NCBI RefSeq assembly: GCF_003994255.1
Contig: NZ_ML133863.1
Span: 1 to 64,000, forward strand
Origin: Brachybacterium paraconglomeratum
Lineage (GTDB): Bacteria; Actinomycetota; Actinomycetes; Actinomycetales; Dermabacteraceae
Direction of reading: 5' to 3'
Length of the DNA: 64,000 nt
Shown here: one piece after another, positions 25,698 through 34,810 of the stretch
How positions within the stretch are numbered: the stretch's first letter is position 1
Layout: the number at the start of each line of letters is the position of its first letter
Notes under the pieces: model-generated
Database searches by the model: none
The model's input: only the letters and a program-made list of their open reading frames with translations
What the model was told of the DNA's origin: nothing
Translations under genes and position numbers: made by a program

Positions 25698-25751
25698 CAT
25701 CGGTGCGGAGGGTGGGGCCTGTCAGCATCCGCACCCACCGAGGAGCACCCC

Positions 25752-26327
25752 ATGCCTTTCCTGACCGCCGAGACCACCGACGAGCGTGACAGCCTCGCCA
25801 CCTTCGCCCAGCAGCAGATCGAGCAGGTCGCCACCGCCCTGCACGGGCTCGACCAGGAGCAGCTCGCCCTGGTCCCGAGCGCCTCCGGGATGAGCCTCGG
25901 CGCGCTCGCCCGCCACGTCCTGCTGATCGCGGGCGGCGCGGCGCTGTCCATCGCCGCCGCCCCCGGACCGGGCTCCGACCCCGAGCGCACCCCGGAGCAG
26001 CTGCAGGCCGAGGGTGGGCTCGCCCCCGACGCCCTGCGCCCCGAGGACACCCCGGAGTCCCTCATCGCGCAGCTGCACCAGGCGGGGGAGGAGCTCGCCG
26101 CCGCGATCCGCGCCGCCGACCTCGACATGTTCGCGCCCGTCCCCGACGCGCCCTGGTTCGAGGGCCGCACCCGCTGGAGCCTGCGCTGGTACGCCCTGCA
26201 CCAGATCGAGGAGAACGCCCGGCACGCCGGCCACGCCGACATCCTGCGCGAGAGCATCGACGGGAAGGGCGCCTACGAGCTCAACGCGCTCGCCGCCGGG
26301 CAGGAGTGGCCGCCGGCAGGGTGGTGA
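25752..26327 (+). CDS. DinB-fold protein (DUF664-like)
   Basis: 191 residues, helical. LGALARHVLLIAGG and RWYALHQIEENARHAGHADILRE give the spaced His residues of the DinB/DUF664 metal site (His near 54, 160 and 164). Members include thiol-dependent enzymes in actinobacteria, but the substrate is unknown. GGAG precedes the ATG. Probably regulated by the divergent WYL protein. Confidence 0.82.
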   Translation: MPFLTAETTDERDSLATFAQQQIEQVATALHGLDQEQLALVPSASGMSLGALARHVLLIAGGAALSIAAAPGPGSDPERTPEQLQAEGGLAPDALRPEDTPESLIAQLHQAGEELAAAIRAADLDMFAPVPDAPWFEGRTRWSLRWYALHQIEENARHAGHADILRESIDGKGAYELNALAAGQEWPPAGW

Positions 26328-26533
26328 GCGCCAGGCGCCTGCGCCCCGCCCCCGACCATCCCTGCACACGGGGGCGGCGCTGCTGCGCGACCTGTGGGCG
26401 CACCGGGGATGAGCGGCTGGGCGGCGGCGCGCAGCGAGCACAGGCGCGCCGCCACCGAAGCGCCCTGCCGCCCGGACGGCCAGGGTGTGGACCTCCCTGG
26501 GCAGGGAAAATGCCTGCCCATAGGCTCGGCAGG

Positions 26534-27800
26534 GTGAGCATCCCCGACGCCGAGCAGGCACCGCCGACCCTGACCCGACGCCGCACCGCCGGGGCCCGCA
26601 TCACGCTCACCCTCGCCGCGCTCGGCATGCTCGGCCCGTTCACGATCAACACCGTCTTCCCCGCGTTCGCGCAGATCGGCGAGGAGTTCGACGCCTCCGA
26701 CGTGGTCCTCCAGCAGCTGATCAGCGTCTACCTCGCCTCCTTTGCGGTGATGAGCGTGTTCCACGGCCCGCTCTCGGACGCACTCGGGCGCAAGAAGGTC
26801 ATGCTCACCGGGCTCGCGATCTACATCGTGGCGATGTTCGCGGCGGTGCTCGCCACCGGGCTCGGGGCGCTCATCGCACTGCGGATCCTGCAGGGCGTCA
26901 GCGCCGGCGCGGCCACGATCGTCTCCCGCGTCGTGGTGCGGGACCTGTTCGCCGGCGCCGAGGCGCAGCGGCTGATGGCCCGGATCATGATGATCTTCGC
27001 GCTCGCCCCCCGTGATCGCGCCCGTCCTCGGCGGCTGGCTGCTGCTGCTCGGCGACTGGCGCTGGGTGTTCGCCGGCGTCGGCCTCTACGGCGTGCTGGT
27101 CCTCGTGCTCACCGCCCTGATGCCCGAGTCGCTGCCGAAGGAGGCCCGGATCCCGCTCCGGATCGGCGCCGTGATCGGGTCCCTGTGGGAGGTGGGCCGC
27201 TCCCCGGTGATGCTGCGGATCGCGCTGGCCACCGCCTTCGGCTTCGCCGCCCACTTCGTGTTCGTCGCCGCCGCGCCGATCATCGTGGTGCGCCTGCTGG
27301 GCCTGGGCGAGCAGGACTTCTGGGTGCTCTTCGCCCCGCTGATCATCGGGATGATGGCCGGCTCCCTGGTCGTCGGTCGCGCGGCCGACGTGATGGACCG
27401 CAGCCGGCTGATCACGATCGGCTACATCGGCACCCTCGCCACCAGCGTGCTGAACCTCGTGCTCGTGCTGCTGGCGCCCGACCCGGCCGGCGGCCTGGAC
27501 CTCACGCTGCTGCCCGTCCTCGTCGGCCCTGCGCTGATGTCCTTCACCGCCTCGCTGTTCTTCGCCCCGATGCAGCTGGAGATCCTCGAGCTGTTCCCGC
27601 ACCAGCGCGGCGCCGCCGCCTCGATGGGCACCTTCTTCACCCTCGTGATGAACGCGCTGCTCTCCGGGGTGATCGCCCCGCTGATCACCGGCAGCCTCAC
27701 CGTGGTGGCGCTCGCCGCGCTCGGCTGCGTGATCGTCGGCGCGCTGCTGTGGGCCTGGCACCTGGCCGACCGTTCCCGTCGGCTGGTCGCCGCCGCATGA
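26534..27800 (+). pseudogene. MFS exporter (Bcr/CflA type) with a one-base frameshift
   Basis: Residues up to IMMIFALAP (first frame, to about 27010) contain MFS features: TM1 LTLAALGMLGPFTINTVFPAF, and GPLSDALGRKKVML. The homologous protein continues in another frame from 27012 (VIAPVLGGWLLLLGDWRWVFAGVG) to a stop at 27800. The join falls in a run of six Cs (27006-27011); five Cs would restore LAPVIAPVLGG and a normal transporter of about 420 residues. So this is a recent frameshift, a phase-variable tract, or a sequencing error. The GTG start at 26534 is uncertain; an ATG at 26510 is an alternative. Confidence 0.82.
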
Positions 27801-27916
27801 GCCGCCCGGCCGACGGGCGGACCGCTCGCCGCGGTGGGATCGACCCCGCCCCGTCCCCGGGCTACGGTGGTGCCGCCACCGCGCCGGCCCGGCCGCGACC
27901 GACCTCGGGAGAGCAC

Positions 27917-28426
27917 ATGAGCATCACCGGAAGACTCGACGGCGGCGACCTCGTGCTGCGCCGCACCGTCCCCGCCCCGCGGACGCGGATATGGCAGCAC
28001 CTCACCGATCCGGACCGCCTCGCCACCTGGTACGGGACCTACGCCGGCGACCCCGCGAGCGGCGTCGTCGAGGTGACCATGACCGCCGAGCCCGGTGAGC
28101 CGTCCACCTCTCCCTGGAGCATCCACGCCTGCGAGCGCGAGCGCCTGCTCATCGTCAGCTCCGCCCTCGGCGACCAGGTCTGGAAGCTCTCGCTCGAGCT
28201 CGAGGGCGGCTCCGACGGGGCCGGCGGCGCCGCGGGCGACCTCACCCACCTCGCGCTGCGCCACCACGACGTGCCCGCCGACATGGTCGAGCACATCGGC
28301 CCCGGCTGGGAGTGGTACCTCGACCGGCTCGTCGGTGCCGTCACCGGCTCCCGCATCCCGGGCATGGACGTGTGGGACGCGGAGTACATGAGCCGCGCCC
28401 CCGAGTACGCCGCGCTCGCCGGCTGA
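27917..28426 (+). CDS. SRPBCC (AHSA1-like) protein
   Basis: 169 residues. START-like fold with an opening typical of AHSA1 proteins (RRTVPAPRTRIWQHLTDPDRLATWYGTY), then PWSIHACERERLLI and a C-terminal helix GPGWEWYLDRLVGAV. These bind hydrophobic ligands or assist other proteins; no specific role is visible. ATG at 27917 after GGGAGAGC. A tandem repeat begins right after the stop. Confidence 0.8.
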   Translation: MSITGRLDGGDLVLRRTVPAPRTRIWQHLTDPDRLATWYGTYAGDPASGVVEVTMTAEPGEPSTSPWSIHACERERLLIVSSALGDQVWKLSLELEGGSDGAGGAAGDLTHLALRHHDVPADMVEHIGPGWEWYLDRLVGAVTGSRIPGMDVWDAEYMSRAPEYAALAG

Positions 28427-28471
28427 GCGCTCGCCGACCGGGCGCTCGCCGGCCGGGCGCCCGTCGATCGG
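28427..28471. repeat. Three imperfect tandem 15-bp repeats
   Basis: GCGCTCGCCGACCGG, GCGCTCGCCGGCCGG and GCGCCCGTCGATCGG follow each other immediately after the SRPBCC stop. Confidence 0.8.
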
Positions 28472-28475
28472 ATCT

Positions 28476-28494
28476 CGCGCGCGCCGGGCGCGCG
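28476..28494. terminator. Short GC hairpin between convergent genes
   Basis: CGCGCGC (28476-28482) pairs with GCGCGCG (28488-28494) around a 5-nt loop, five bp from the TSUP stop. No T-run. Confidence 0.4.
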
Positions 28495-28498
28495 GCGC

Positions 28499-29239
28499 TC
28501 AGCCCAGCAGCACGAGACCGCGCACGAGCGCGAGCAGTGAGCCCGCCACCGCCAGCACCATCACGATCCGCATCGCCCGCTCCGGCGGGATCCTCGGCCC
28601 CAGCCACGACCCGACGATCGTGCCCGTGAGCAGCGCGAGGACGAGCACCGCCCAGCTCACCGGCGGCAGGGTGGGCAGCGCCCGCTTCGCCAGGAGCGAG
28701 ACGATGCTCAACACCAGGAACTGCAGCTGGGCAGTCGCCGCGAACTGCCGGTGCGGCCACGCCGTCGCCCGCGCATAGATCACCACTCCCGGACCGCCCA
28801 CACCGGCGGTCACGTTCATGAACCCGGAGGCCAGCCCGCCCACCGCGCCGAGCGACTGCGACCTCGGCAGGGTGCGACCGCGCAGCAGCAGCGTCAGCGC
28901 GAGACCCGCGATCACCACGGCGCTGACCGTGACCATCAACGGCGCCTCGGGGATCAGTGACACCGCGACCGCGCCCGGAATCACCCCCACCACGCCCATC
29001 GGCACGAGCACCGCCGCTCGCGGCCAGTCCACGTCGTGCCCCTGTGCGGCGAGGTTCAGCGCCGAGGACAGCGCCCCGCACAGGTTCGTCACCAGGATCC
29101 CCTCGAAGGGGCCGAGCACCAGCACCAGGAACGGCGCGGACAGCAGCGCGAACCCCATCCCCGTGGACCGCTGCGCGAGCGCCCCGACCAGCACCGTCAC
29201 GGCGAGCCCCAGCAGCGGGAGCAGGAGCGGTCCGGTCAT
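28499..29239 (-). CDS. TSUP (TauE/SafE) family membrane permease
   Basis: 246 residues from the ATG at 29239, with about eight membrane segments. The first half has GALAQRSTGMGFALLSAPFL and the second GGLASGFMNVTAGVGGPGVVIYA, the repeated TSUP signature. It is a different subfamily from the protein at 23764 (Gly-rich signature, no long loop). The substrate is unknown. It diverges from mgtE 94 bp away. Confidence 0.87.
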   Translation of the reverse strand: MTGPLLLPLLGLAVTVLVGALAQRSTGMGFALLSAPFLVLVLGPFEGILVTNLCGALSSALNLAAQGHDVDWPRAAVLVPMGVVGVIPGAVAVSLIPEAPLMVTVSAVVIAGLALTLLLRGRTLPRSQSLGAVGGLASGFMNVTAGVGGPGVVIYARATAWPHRQFAATAQLQFLVLSIVSLLAKRALPTLPPVSWAVLVLALLTGTIVGSWLGPRIPPERAMRIVMVLAVAGSLLALVRGLVLLG

Positions 29240-29333
29240 GGGCTCCAGGCTACGTGCCGCTCGAGGCGCCCGACCGGTCCGCCGGCCGACGAACCCCGCC
29301 TGCATCACAGCGCCCGTCGGCCACAATGGCTCC

Positions 29334-30689
29334 GTGACCTCCACCGCCTCCCTCGACACCGTCCTCGACCTGCTGCGCGCGGACCCGCAGAGCGAGGCCG
29401 AGCTCGAGCACCTCGCCCGAGAGGCGCAGCTCCTGCCCGCCGGGGAGCTCGTCTACCTCGTCGACACCCGCCCCGCGACCGAGGCCGCGCTGCTGTTCAG
29501 GGTGCTGGACAAGGCGCGAGCGCTCGCCGTCTTCGAGGGCCTCAGCCCCGACCACCAGGCCGAGCTGATCTCCGCCCTGCGCACCCCGCAGGTCGCCGAG
29601 ATCATCGGCGACCTCGACCCCGACGACCGCGCCTCGCTGTTCGACGAGCTGCCCGCCTCCGTCGCCGAGCGCCTCATGCACGGCCTGGACGCCGACGAGC
29701 GGGCGATGACCACCGCGGTGCTCGGCTACCCGCGCCACGCGATCGGGCGGTACATGTCCCCGGAGGTGCTCGCGCTGCGCCCCGAGCAGACCGTCGCCGA
29801 GGCGCTCGCCGAGGTGCGCGAGCGCGGCGAGGACGCGGAGACCGTGTACCTCCTGCCCGTCGTGGACTCCTCCCGCGTGCTGCTGGGGGTCGTGGGCCTG
29901 CGCCGCCTGCTGCTGACCGCGCCGGAGGAGCGCGTGGGTGACCTCGCCCACGAGGCCGTCCGCGCCCGCGCGACCGACGACCGGGAGGAGGCCGCCCGGC
30001 GGTTCTTCGCCGCGAAGCTGCTGGCCATGCCGATCGTCGATGCGGAGGAGCGGCTCGTCGGAGTGCTCACCGTCGACGACGCGGTGGACATCATCGAGCG
30101 GGAGAACGCCGAGGACTCCGCCCGCACCAGCGGCTCCGAGCCGCTGACCCGCTCCTATCTCGCCACCCCGATCCTGCGCGTGGTCCGCTCCCGCATCGTG
30201 TGGCTGCTGGTGCTGGCGGTCTCCGCGATCCTCACCGTGCAGGTGCTGGAGATCTTCGAGGACCGCCTCGAGCAGGTCGTCGTGCTCGCGCTGTTCATCC
30301 CTCTGCTGACCGGCACCGGCGGGAACACCGGCAACCAGGCCGCGACCACCGTCACCCGCGCCCTCGCCGTCGGGGAGGTGCGGGTGCGGGACCTGCCGCG
30401 AGTGGTGTGGAAGGAGCTGCGCGTCGGCGTCGTGCTGGGGGCGGTGCTCGGCTCCCTCGGCTTCGTGGTCTCCGGGCTCGTCTACGGTCTGTCGATCGGG
30501 GCCGTGATGGGGCTGACGCTGCTGTCGATCTGCATCATGGCCGCGATCGTCGGCGGGCTGATGCCGTTGGTCGCCAAGCGGATCGGCGCTGACCCGGCAG
30601 TGTTCTCCAACCCGTTCATCTCGACCTTCTGCGACGCGACGGGGCTGATCATCTACTTCACGATCGCGACGGTGGTGCTGGGGCTGTAG
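29334..30689 (+). CDS. mgtE: Magnesium transporter MgtE
   Basis: 451 residues. MgtE N domain (about 20-120, LSPDHQAELISAL, LDPDDRASLFDELP), tandem CBS domains (about 130-250, MPIVDAEERLVGVLTVDDAVDI) and a C-terminal membrane domain from about 275 with the pore signature PLLTGTGGNTGNQAATTVTRAL. The GTG at 29334 lacks an obvious ribosome binding site and CACAAT lies 8 bp before it, so translation may be leaderless. I saw no Mg2+ riboswitch in the short leader. Confidence 0.93.
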   Translation: MTSTASLDTVLDLLRADPQSEAELEHLAREAQLLPAGELVYLVDTRPATEAALLFRVLDKARALAVFEGLSPDHQAELISALRTPQVAEIIGDLDPDDRASLFDELPASVAERLMHGLDADERAMTTAVLGYPRHAIGRYMSPEVLALRPEQTVAEALAEVRERGEDAETVYLLPVVDSSRVLLGVVGLRRLLLTAPEERVGDLAHEAVRARATDDREEAARRFFAAKLLAMPIVDAEERLVGVLTVDDAVDIIERENAEDSARTSGSEPLTRSYLATPILRVVRSRIVWLLVLAVSAILTVQVLEIFEDRLEQVVVLALFIPLLTGTGGNTGNQAATTVTRALAVGEVRVRDLPRVVWKELRVGVVLGAVLGSLGFVVSGLVYGLSIGAVMGLTLLSICIMAAIVGGLMPLVAKRIGADPAVFSNPFISTFCDATGLIIYFTIATVVLGL

Positions 30690-30976
30690 GGGCGGGGGAC
30701 TCCTCAGGCCCGCTCCAGCCGGGCCCTGTCATCCGAATGCCAGCGCACATCGGCGTTGTCGGTGAAGGAGAGGCTTGTGACCTGGTACTTGCATCGCACC
30801 CCGCCCAACGTTTTGCATAGCAGAACGCATGTTTCGGAACACGCAACAGCTTAGCAAGGCGGGCGTCCGACGGGAATCTCCACCACCGACGGCCCGACGA
30901 GCGGGGCCCCGGGACGCCTTCGTGTCCCGGGGCCCCGCCTGTCGGCCGACCCGCGCACCGGCCGGCCTGCCGGCTC
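30690..30976. other. Intergenic region between mgtE and an MFS gene
   Basis: Contains a locally AT-richer patch (about 30780-30850) with two direct repeats TTGCATCGCA (30789-30798) and TTGCATAGCA (30813-30822), and a terminator at 30901-30938. A short minus-strand frame (about 30730-30830) has no recognisable product. Confidence 0.6.
30901..30938. terminator. Strong hairpin terminator between convergent genes
   Basis: Perfect 15-bp stem GCGGGGCCCCGGGAC (30901-30915) / complement (30924-30938), 8-nt loop, about 40 bp beyond the minus-strand MFS stop. Confidence 0.8.
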
Positions 30977-32281
30977 TCACACCTCGTCGCCGACGGTGAT
31001 CGCCTCGGCCTCCTCGGCGGCGCTCAGGTGGTGCTCCTGGCCGACCGCGGCGAGGTGCCGTCGGCCGATCATCAGCATGGCCATGCTGAGCGCGAGGGTG
31101 AGCGCCGCGAGCAGGTAGGGGGCCCCGGCGGTGGTCGCCGCCGCGAGCGGGCCGGCCACGGCCGGCGCGATCGCGCCGCCCAGGAAGCGCACGCCGGAGT
31201 ACGCTGAGCTCGCCACGCCGCGCGGCAGGTCGGTCGCCTCCATGACCGTCTCGGTCAACGCCGTGTTCATGATGCCCAGCAGCAGCCCGCCGATCACGAT
31301 CAGCACGATCATCGCGGTCATCGAGGTGTGGACCAGGGCGAGCGCCACCATCACCGCGGTGAGCAGGCCGAGCGTCGTCAGCAGCGTCGGGATCAGGCCC
31401 AGGCGGCGCGTGAGCACGGGCGCGGCGAACACCGAGGTGATCGCGAGCGCGAGGCCCCAGCCGAAGAACACCCCGCCGATGCCCATCGCACCGAATTCCA
31501 TGCCGTGCGCGGCCGCGGCGGCCTCGAGCGGGAAGGGGGAGTAGGCCAGCAGCGTGAAGAAGCCGAAGTTGTAGAAGATCGCAGTCAGCGCCAGGGTGCG
31601 CAGCGCCGGGTTCCCGAGCGCCCGCAGGGCTGCGAGCGGGGAGACGTGCGCGGGCTTCGCCTCGCGCTGCAGCAGCACCGCGATCGCGAGCGCGCCGATG
31701 CCCATCAGTACCGCGGTGCCGGCGAAAGGTGCGCGCCAGGAGACGGAGCCGAGCAGGCCGCCGAGCAGCGGCCCGAGCGCCATGCCGATCCCGAGCGCGG
31801 TCTCGTAGAGGATGATCGCGCCGCCGCTCGGGCCCGCGGTGGCGCCGACGATCGCGGCGAGGGCGGTCGAGATGAACAGCGCGTTGCCGAGCCCCCAGCC
31901 CGCCCGCAATCCGATGATCTCGTTGACCGACCCGGCGCCAGCGGCGAGCGCCGCGAAGAGCACCACGAGCACGAGGCCGATCATCAGCGTGCGCTTCACG
32001 CCGACGGCGGAGGCGAACCAGCTGGTGAAGAACATGGCGATCGCGGTGATGAAGAGATAGCTGGTGAACAGCAGCATCGCCTGCGAGGGGGAGGCGTCCA
32101 GCTGCTCGCTGATCGCGGGGAGGATCGGGTCCACCAGGCCGATGCCCATGAAGGACACGGTCGCGGCGAAGGCGATCGCCCACACGGCGCGCGGCTGGTG
32201 GAAGGCGTCGCGCAGAGTGGGGGCCGAGGAGCTTGCGCCCGTGGAGGGGGCTGTCGAGGGATCGGTGTCCGTCGAGGTCAT
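30977..32281 (-). CDS. MFS transporter, MarR-linked
   Basis: 434 residues with 12 predicted membrane segments. TM1 is AIAFAATVSFMGIGLVDPILPAI, the SWFASAVGVKRTLMIGL loop motif follows, and a motif-C-like GxxxGPLLGG (GIGMALGPLLGGLLGSVSWR) fits a DHA1 drug exporter. GGAAGAAG precedes the ATG at 32281. It lies 73 bp downstream of a marR gene on the same strand, so it is probably a resistance pump under MarR control; substrate unknown. Confidence 0.87.
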   Translation of the reverse strand: MTSTDTDPSTAPSTGASSSAPTLRDAFHQPRAVWAIAFAATVSFMGIGLVDPILPAISEQLDASPSQAMLLFTSYLFITAIAMFFTSWFASAVGVKRTLMIGLVLVVLFAALAAGAGSVNEIIGLRAGWGLGNALFISTALAAIVGATAGPSGGAIILYETALGIGMALGPLLGGLLGSVSWRAPFAGTAVLMGIGALAIAVLLQREAKPAHVSPLAALRALGNPALRTLALTAIFYNFGFFTLLAYSPFPLEAAAAAHGMEFGAMGIGGVFFGWGLALAITSVFAAPVLTRRLGLIPTLLTTLGLLTAVMVALALVHTSMTAMIVLIVIGGLLLGIMNTALTETVMEATDLPRGVASSAYSGVRFLGGAIAPAVAGPLAAATTAGAPYLLAALTLALSMAMLMIGRRHLAAVGQEHHLSAAEEAEAITVGDEV

Positions 32282-32354
32282 GCGGTGCTTCTTCCGGGGT
32301 GGGGAGGGATGGTCGGTGGCACGGCGGGGCCGCCCGAGGGGCGTCGCCGACGGG

Positions 32355-32825
32355 TCAGCGGTCGTGGGACTCGAGGAGGCCCGCGAGGATCTCGGAGGCG
32401 CGCGTGAGGGTCGCGAGATCCTCGGTCGGCAGGGGCTCGAGGAGGGAGCCGACGCCGGTGGCGAGCTGCCCGCGCCAGGCGGCCAGCTGCGCGGAGCCGG
32501 CCTCGGTGGTGCTGACCAGCGAGGAGCGGGAGTCGGTCGGGTCCGCCTCGCGGCGCACCAGCCCCTCCGCCTCGAGCCGCTTGATCACAGTGGTGGCCGT
32601 CGGGCGGGAGACCCGCTCGCGCTCGGCGATCTCGCTCAGGCGCAGCGGCCCGAGACGCTCGATCGTCGCCACCACCCGCCAGGACACCGTGCCGACGCCG
32701 ACGTCCGAGCGCCGCGCGGCGAGCCGGGCGAACTGGCTGCACACGAGCGCGAGGTGCTGCGGGAGCTCCTCGAGCGCGGGGTCGGCGGCCGACGGGTCCT
32801 GGTGGGGCGGCGGTGTTCTGGTCAC
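32355..32825 (-). CDS. MarR-family regulator
   Basis: 156 residues. Winged-helix MarR domain with LRLSEIAERERVSRPTATTVIKRLEAEGLVRREADPTDSRSS, the DxRS wing motif being diagnostic. It is upstream of the MFS gene in one operon, and an inverted repeat in front of it is a likely operator. Confidence 0.9.
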   Translation of the reverse strand: MTRTPPPHQDPSAADPALEELPQHLALVCSQFARLAARRSDVGVGTVSWRVVATIERLGPLRLSEIAERERVSRPTATTVIKRLEAEGLVRREADPTDSRSSLVSTTEAGSAQLAAWRGQLATGVGSLLEPLPTEDLATLTRASEILAGLLESHDR

Positions 32826-32833
32826 GGCGACCG

Positions 32834-32859
32834 ATAGTAGTTCGCATTGTTAACTATTG
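32834..32859. promoter_or_regulatory. MarR operator candidate
   Basis: ATAGTAGTT (32834-32842) and AACTATTG (32852-32859) form an inverted repeat (TAGTT/AACTA arms) in an AT-rich patch just before the marR start, including the palindrome GTTAAC. Confidence 0.5.
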
Positions 32860-33036
32860 CAAGGGGTGCGAGTGCGTCGCCCGCCGCCGCCTCGGGATCC
32901 CGCGTCGTCTCACCTGCCGGTGCGACCGTTCCTCCACAACGGTCATCGATCCACTTCTGCGCAGGTGACGGTGCAATCCGGGTCCGCGTCGACTGGACTG
33001 GGGAGCCGCACTCCTGTCACTCGGTCGGAGGACGTC

Positions 33037-34731
33037 ATGACGCTCATCGCCCCACCACCCGCACCCGGCTCCGAGCCCGACCCGTCGGCGTCCGGCCCTG
33101 ACGCCGACCTGCCCACACACGGGCCCGACGCCGCCTCGCCCGCACTCGGCTCTGCTGCCGCCCCGCCGGCGCGGCTCGACCGTGAGGACGCCGAGCGGCT
33201 CGGCCTGCGAATCCAGCACCAGGCCGCGGTGATCGCCCAGGCCACGTGTGAGTTTCTGCTGATGCTCGCGGAGTTCGACGCCCGCGAGGGGGTGCGGTTC
33301 TACGAGGGCCTGAAATCGACAGCGCACTGGCTCGGCTGGGCCTGCTCGATGGCCGCAGGCACTGCGAGGGAGCACCTCCGCGTCGCCCGCGCCCTGCCGG
33401 AGCTGCCGCTCACCGTCGCCGAGTTCGGTGCCGGCCGGCTCTCCTATTCCAAGGTCCGCGAGATCACCCGCGTCGTGGGCCGCGTCGAGGAGGAGGTCCT
33501 GGTCGAGATGGCCCGCGCGATGACCGCCGCCCAGCTCTCCCGCACCATCTCCTCCTTCCGGGCGGTCGACGGTTCCCGGCTCGACCAGGAGTCGCGTCGT
33601 GAGGCGCGCTGGCACGTGCGGGAGGACGGCATGGTCGAGATCCGCGCGGTCCTGCCCGCCGAGACCGGTGCCGAGCTGCTCACTGCCCTGGATCTCGCGC
33701 TGGGCCGCGACGGCACGAGTCCGCCCACGAGCACGGCTCTGCCCTCGAGCACAGAACCGGTCGCGATTGCCGAGCGCTGCGCCGAGATCACCGCCGAGGC
33801 GACTCTCGAACAGCGTCGGGCCGACGCCCTCCACGACATCGCCCGCACCTATCTCGCCGCCGAGCCCGACGACCGCTCCGGCGAGGACCGCCACCTCGTG
33901 GTCGTGCAGGTCAGCGCCGAGTCGCTCGTCGAGGACGTTCCCGCGGGAACGCTTCCGCGCTGCGGCGTCGTCGGCGGCGGGCCCCTCGAGCCCCGCACCG
34001 CCGAGCGACTCGCCTGCACCGGGAAGGTCTCGCTCGCCATCTCCGACGTCCACGGGGAGATCCTCCACCTCGGACGCGCCCGGCGCCTCGCCTCCCGGGC
34101 CCAGCGTCGCGCCCTGCGGCTCCGCGACGGGACCTGCGTGTTCCCCGGCTGCCACCAGAGCAAGCACCTGGACGCCCACCACCTCACGCCCTGGTCAGAA
34201 GGGGGACCGACGGATCTTGACGAGCTCGCGCTGCTGTGTCGGCGCCACCACGTGATGGTCCACGAGGGCGGGCTGCGGCTGGTCCATAGCCGGTCCGCGT
34301 CCTCGGGCAGCAGGGCTCAGCCGGCAGCGTCCCGGGAGCTCGCTCCGTCAGCAGTCTCATCGGCGGCCGCGTCGACGGGCGCAACGGCGGCCCCGTCGGC
34401 CTGGACGCCGCGCTTCCAGGTGCTCGACGAGGCCGGCCGCCCGGTCCAGGCACGATGGCCCGCGATGCTCGAGCGGCTGATCCTCCGCCCGGATGTGCCG
34501 ACGGACGACACGGCACCCTGCACCGAGGGAGGAGCCGGAGCGGCGGCGGCTGACGAGGCCGAGGGTGACGGTCCGGTCGGCGAGGATCACTCCACGACGG
34601 CTGGCAGAGCTCCCGGCACGCCAGACGGCCAAGACCCCGAACGGATCGCCGCCACCACGGGCGGGGAGGGCTTCTGCCTCGCCGACTGCGTGCAGGCGCT
34701 GTGCGAGAGCGTGCTGGTCAGGGCGGCGTGA
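33037..34731 (+). CDS. DUF222 / HNH endonuclease-domain protein (13E12-like)
   Basis: 564 residues from the ATG at 33037 (CGGAGGACGTC upstream). After a Pro-rich start, the DUF222 domain (about 60-330) contains WACSMAAGTAREHLRVARAL and LSYSKVREITRVV. A C-terminal HNH domain near 365-410 has TCVFPGCHQSKHLDAHHLTPWSEGG and LLCRRHHVMVH. The family is multi-copy in actinobacteria and of unknown function, possibly mobile. The last 120 residues are low complexity. Confidence 0.88.
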   Translation: MTLIAPPPAPGSEPDPSASGPDADLPTHGPDAASPALGSAAAPPARLDREDAERLGLRIQHQAAVIAQATCEFLLMLAEFDAREGVRFYEGLKSTAHWLGWACSMAAGTAREHLRVARALPELPLTVAEFGAGRLSYSKVREITRVVGRVEEEVLVEMARAMTAAQLSRTISSFRAVDGSRLDQESRREARWHVREDGMVEIRAVLPAETGAELLTALDLALGRDGTSPPTSTALPSSTEPVAIAERCAEITAEATLEQRRADALHDIARTYLAAEPDDRSGEDRHLVVVQVSAESLVEDVPAGTLPRCGVVGGGPLEPRTAERLACTGKVSLAISDVHGEILHLGRARRLASRAQRRALRLRDGTCVFPGCHQSKHLDAHHLTPWSEGGPTDLDELALLCRRHHVMVHEGGLRLVHSRSASSGSRAQPAASRELAPSAVSSAAASTGATAAPSAWTPRFQVLDEAGRPVQARWPAMLERLILRPDVPTDDTAPCTEGGAGAAAADEAEGDGPVGEDHSTTAGRAPGTPDGQDPERIAATTGGEGFCLADCVQALCESVLVRAA

Positions 34732-34748
34732 GCACCCCGAGCATGACG

Positions 34749-34784
34749 GAGGGGCCTGACGCGCGTGTGCGCATCAGGCCCCTC
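34749..34784. terminator. Bidirectional hairpin between convergent genes
   Basis: 16-bp stem with one C-A mismatch (34749-34764 / 34769-34784), GTGT loop, between the HNH stop (34731) and the oxidoreductase stop (34811). Confidence 0.75.
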
Positions 34785-34810
34785 GTGTCGGACTCGACGA
34801 GCCGTGGGGC

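Noticed and set aside
23808..25751. Long plus-strand frame running into the DinB-like gene
   Set aside because: Only the part from 25752 has a start signal and a family match; the rest is antisense or out of frame to the TSUP and WYL genes.
29240..29333. Mg2+ riboswitch before mgtE
   Set aside because: The gap to the divergent TSUP gene is under 100 bp and no structured leader is visible.
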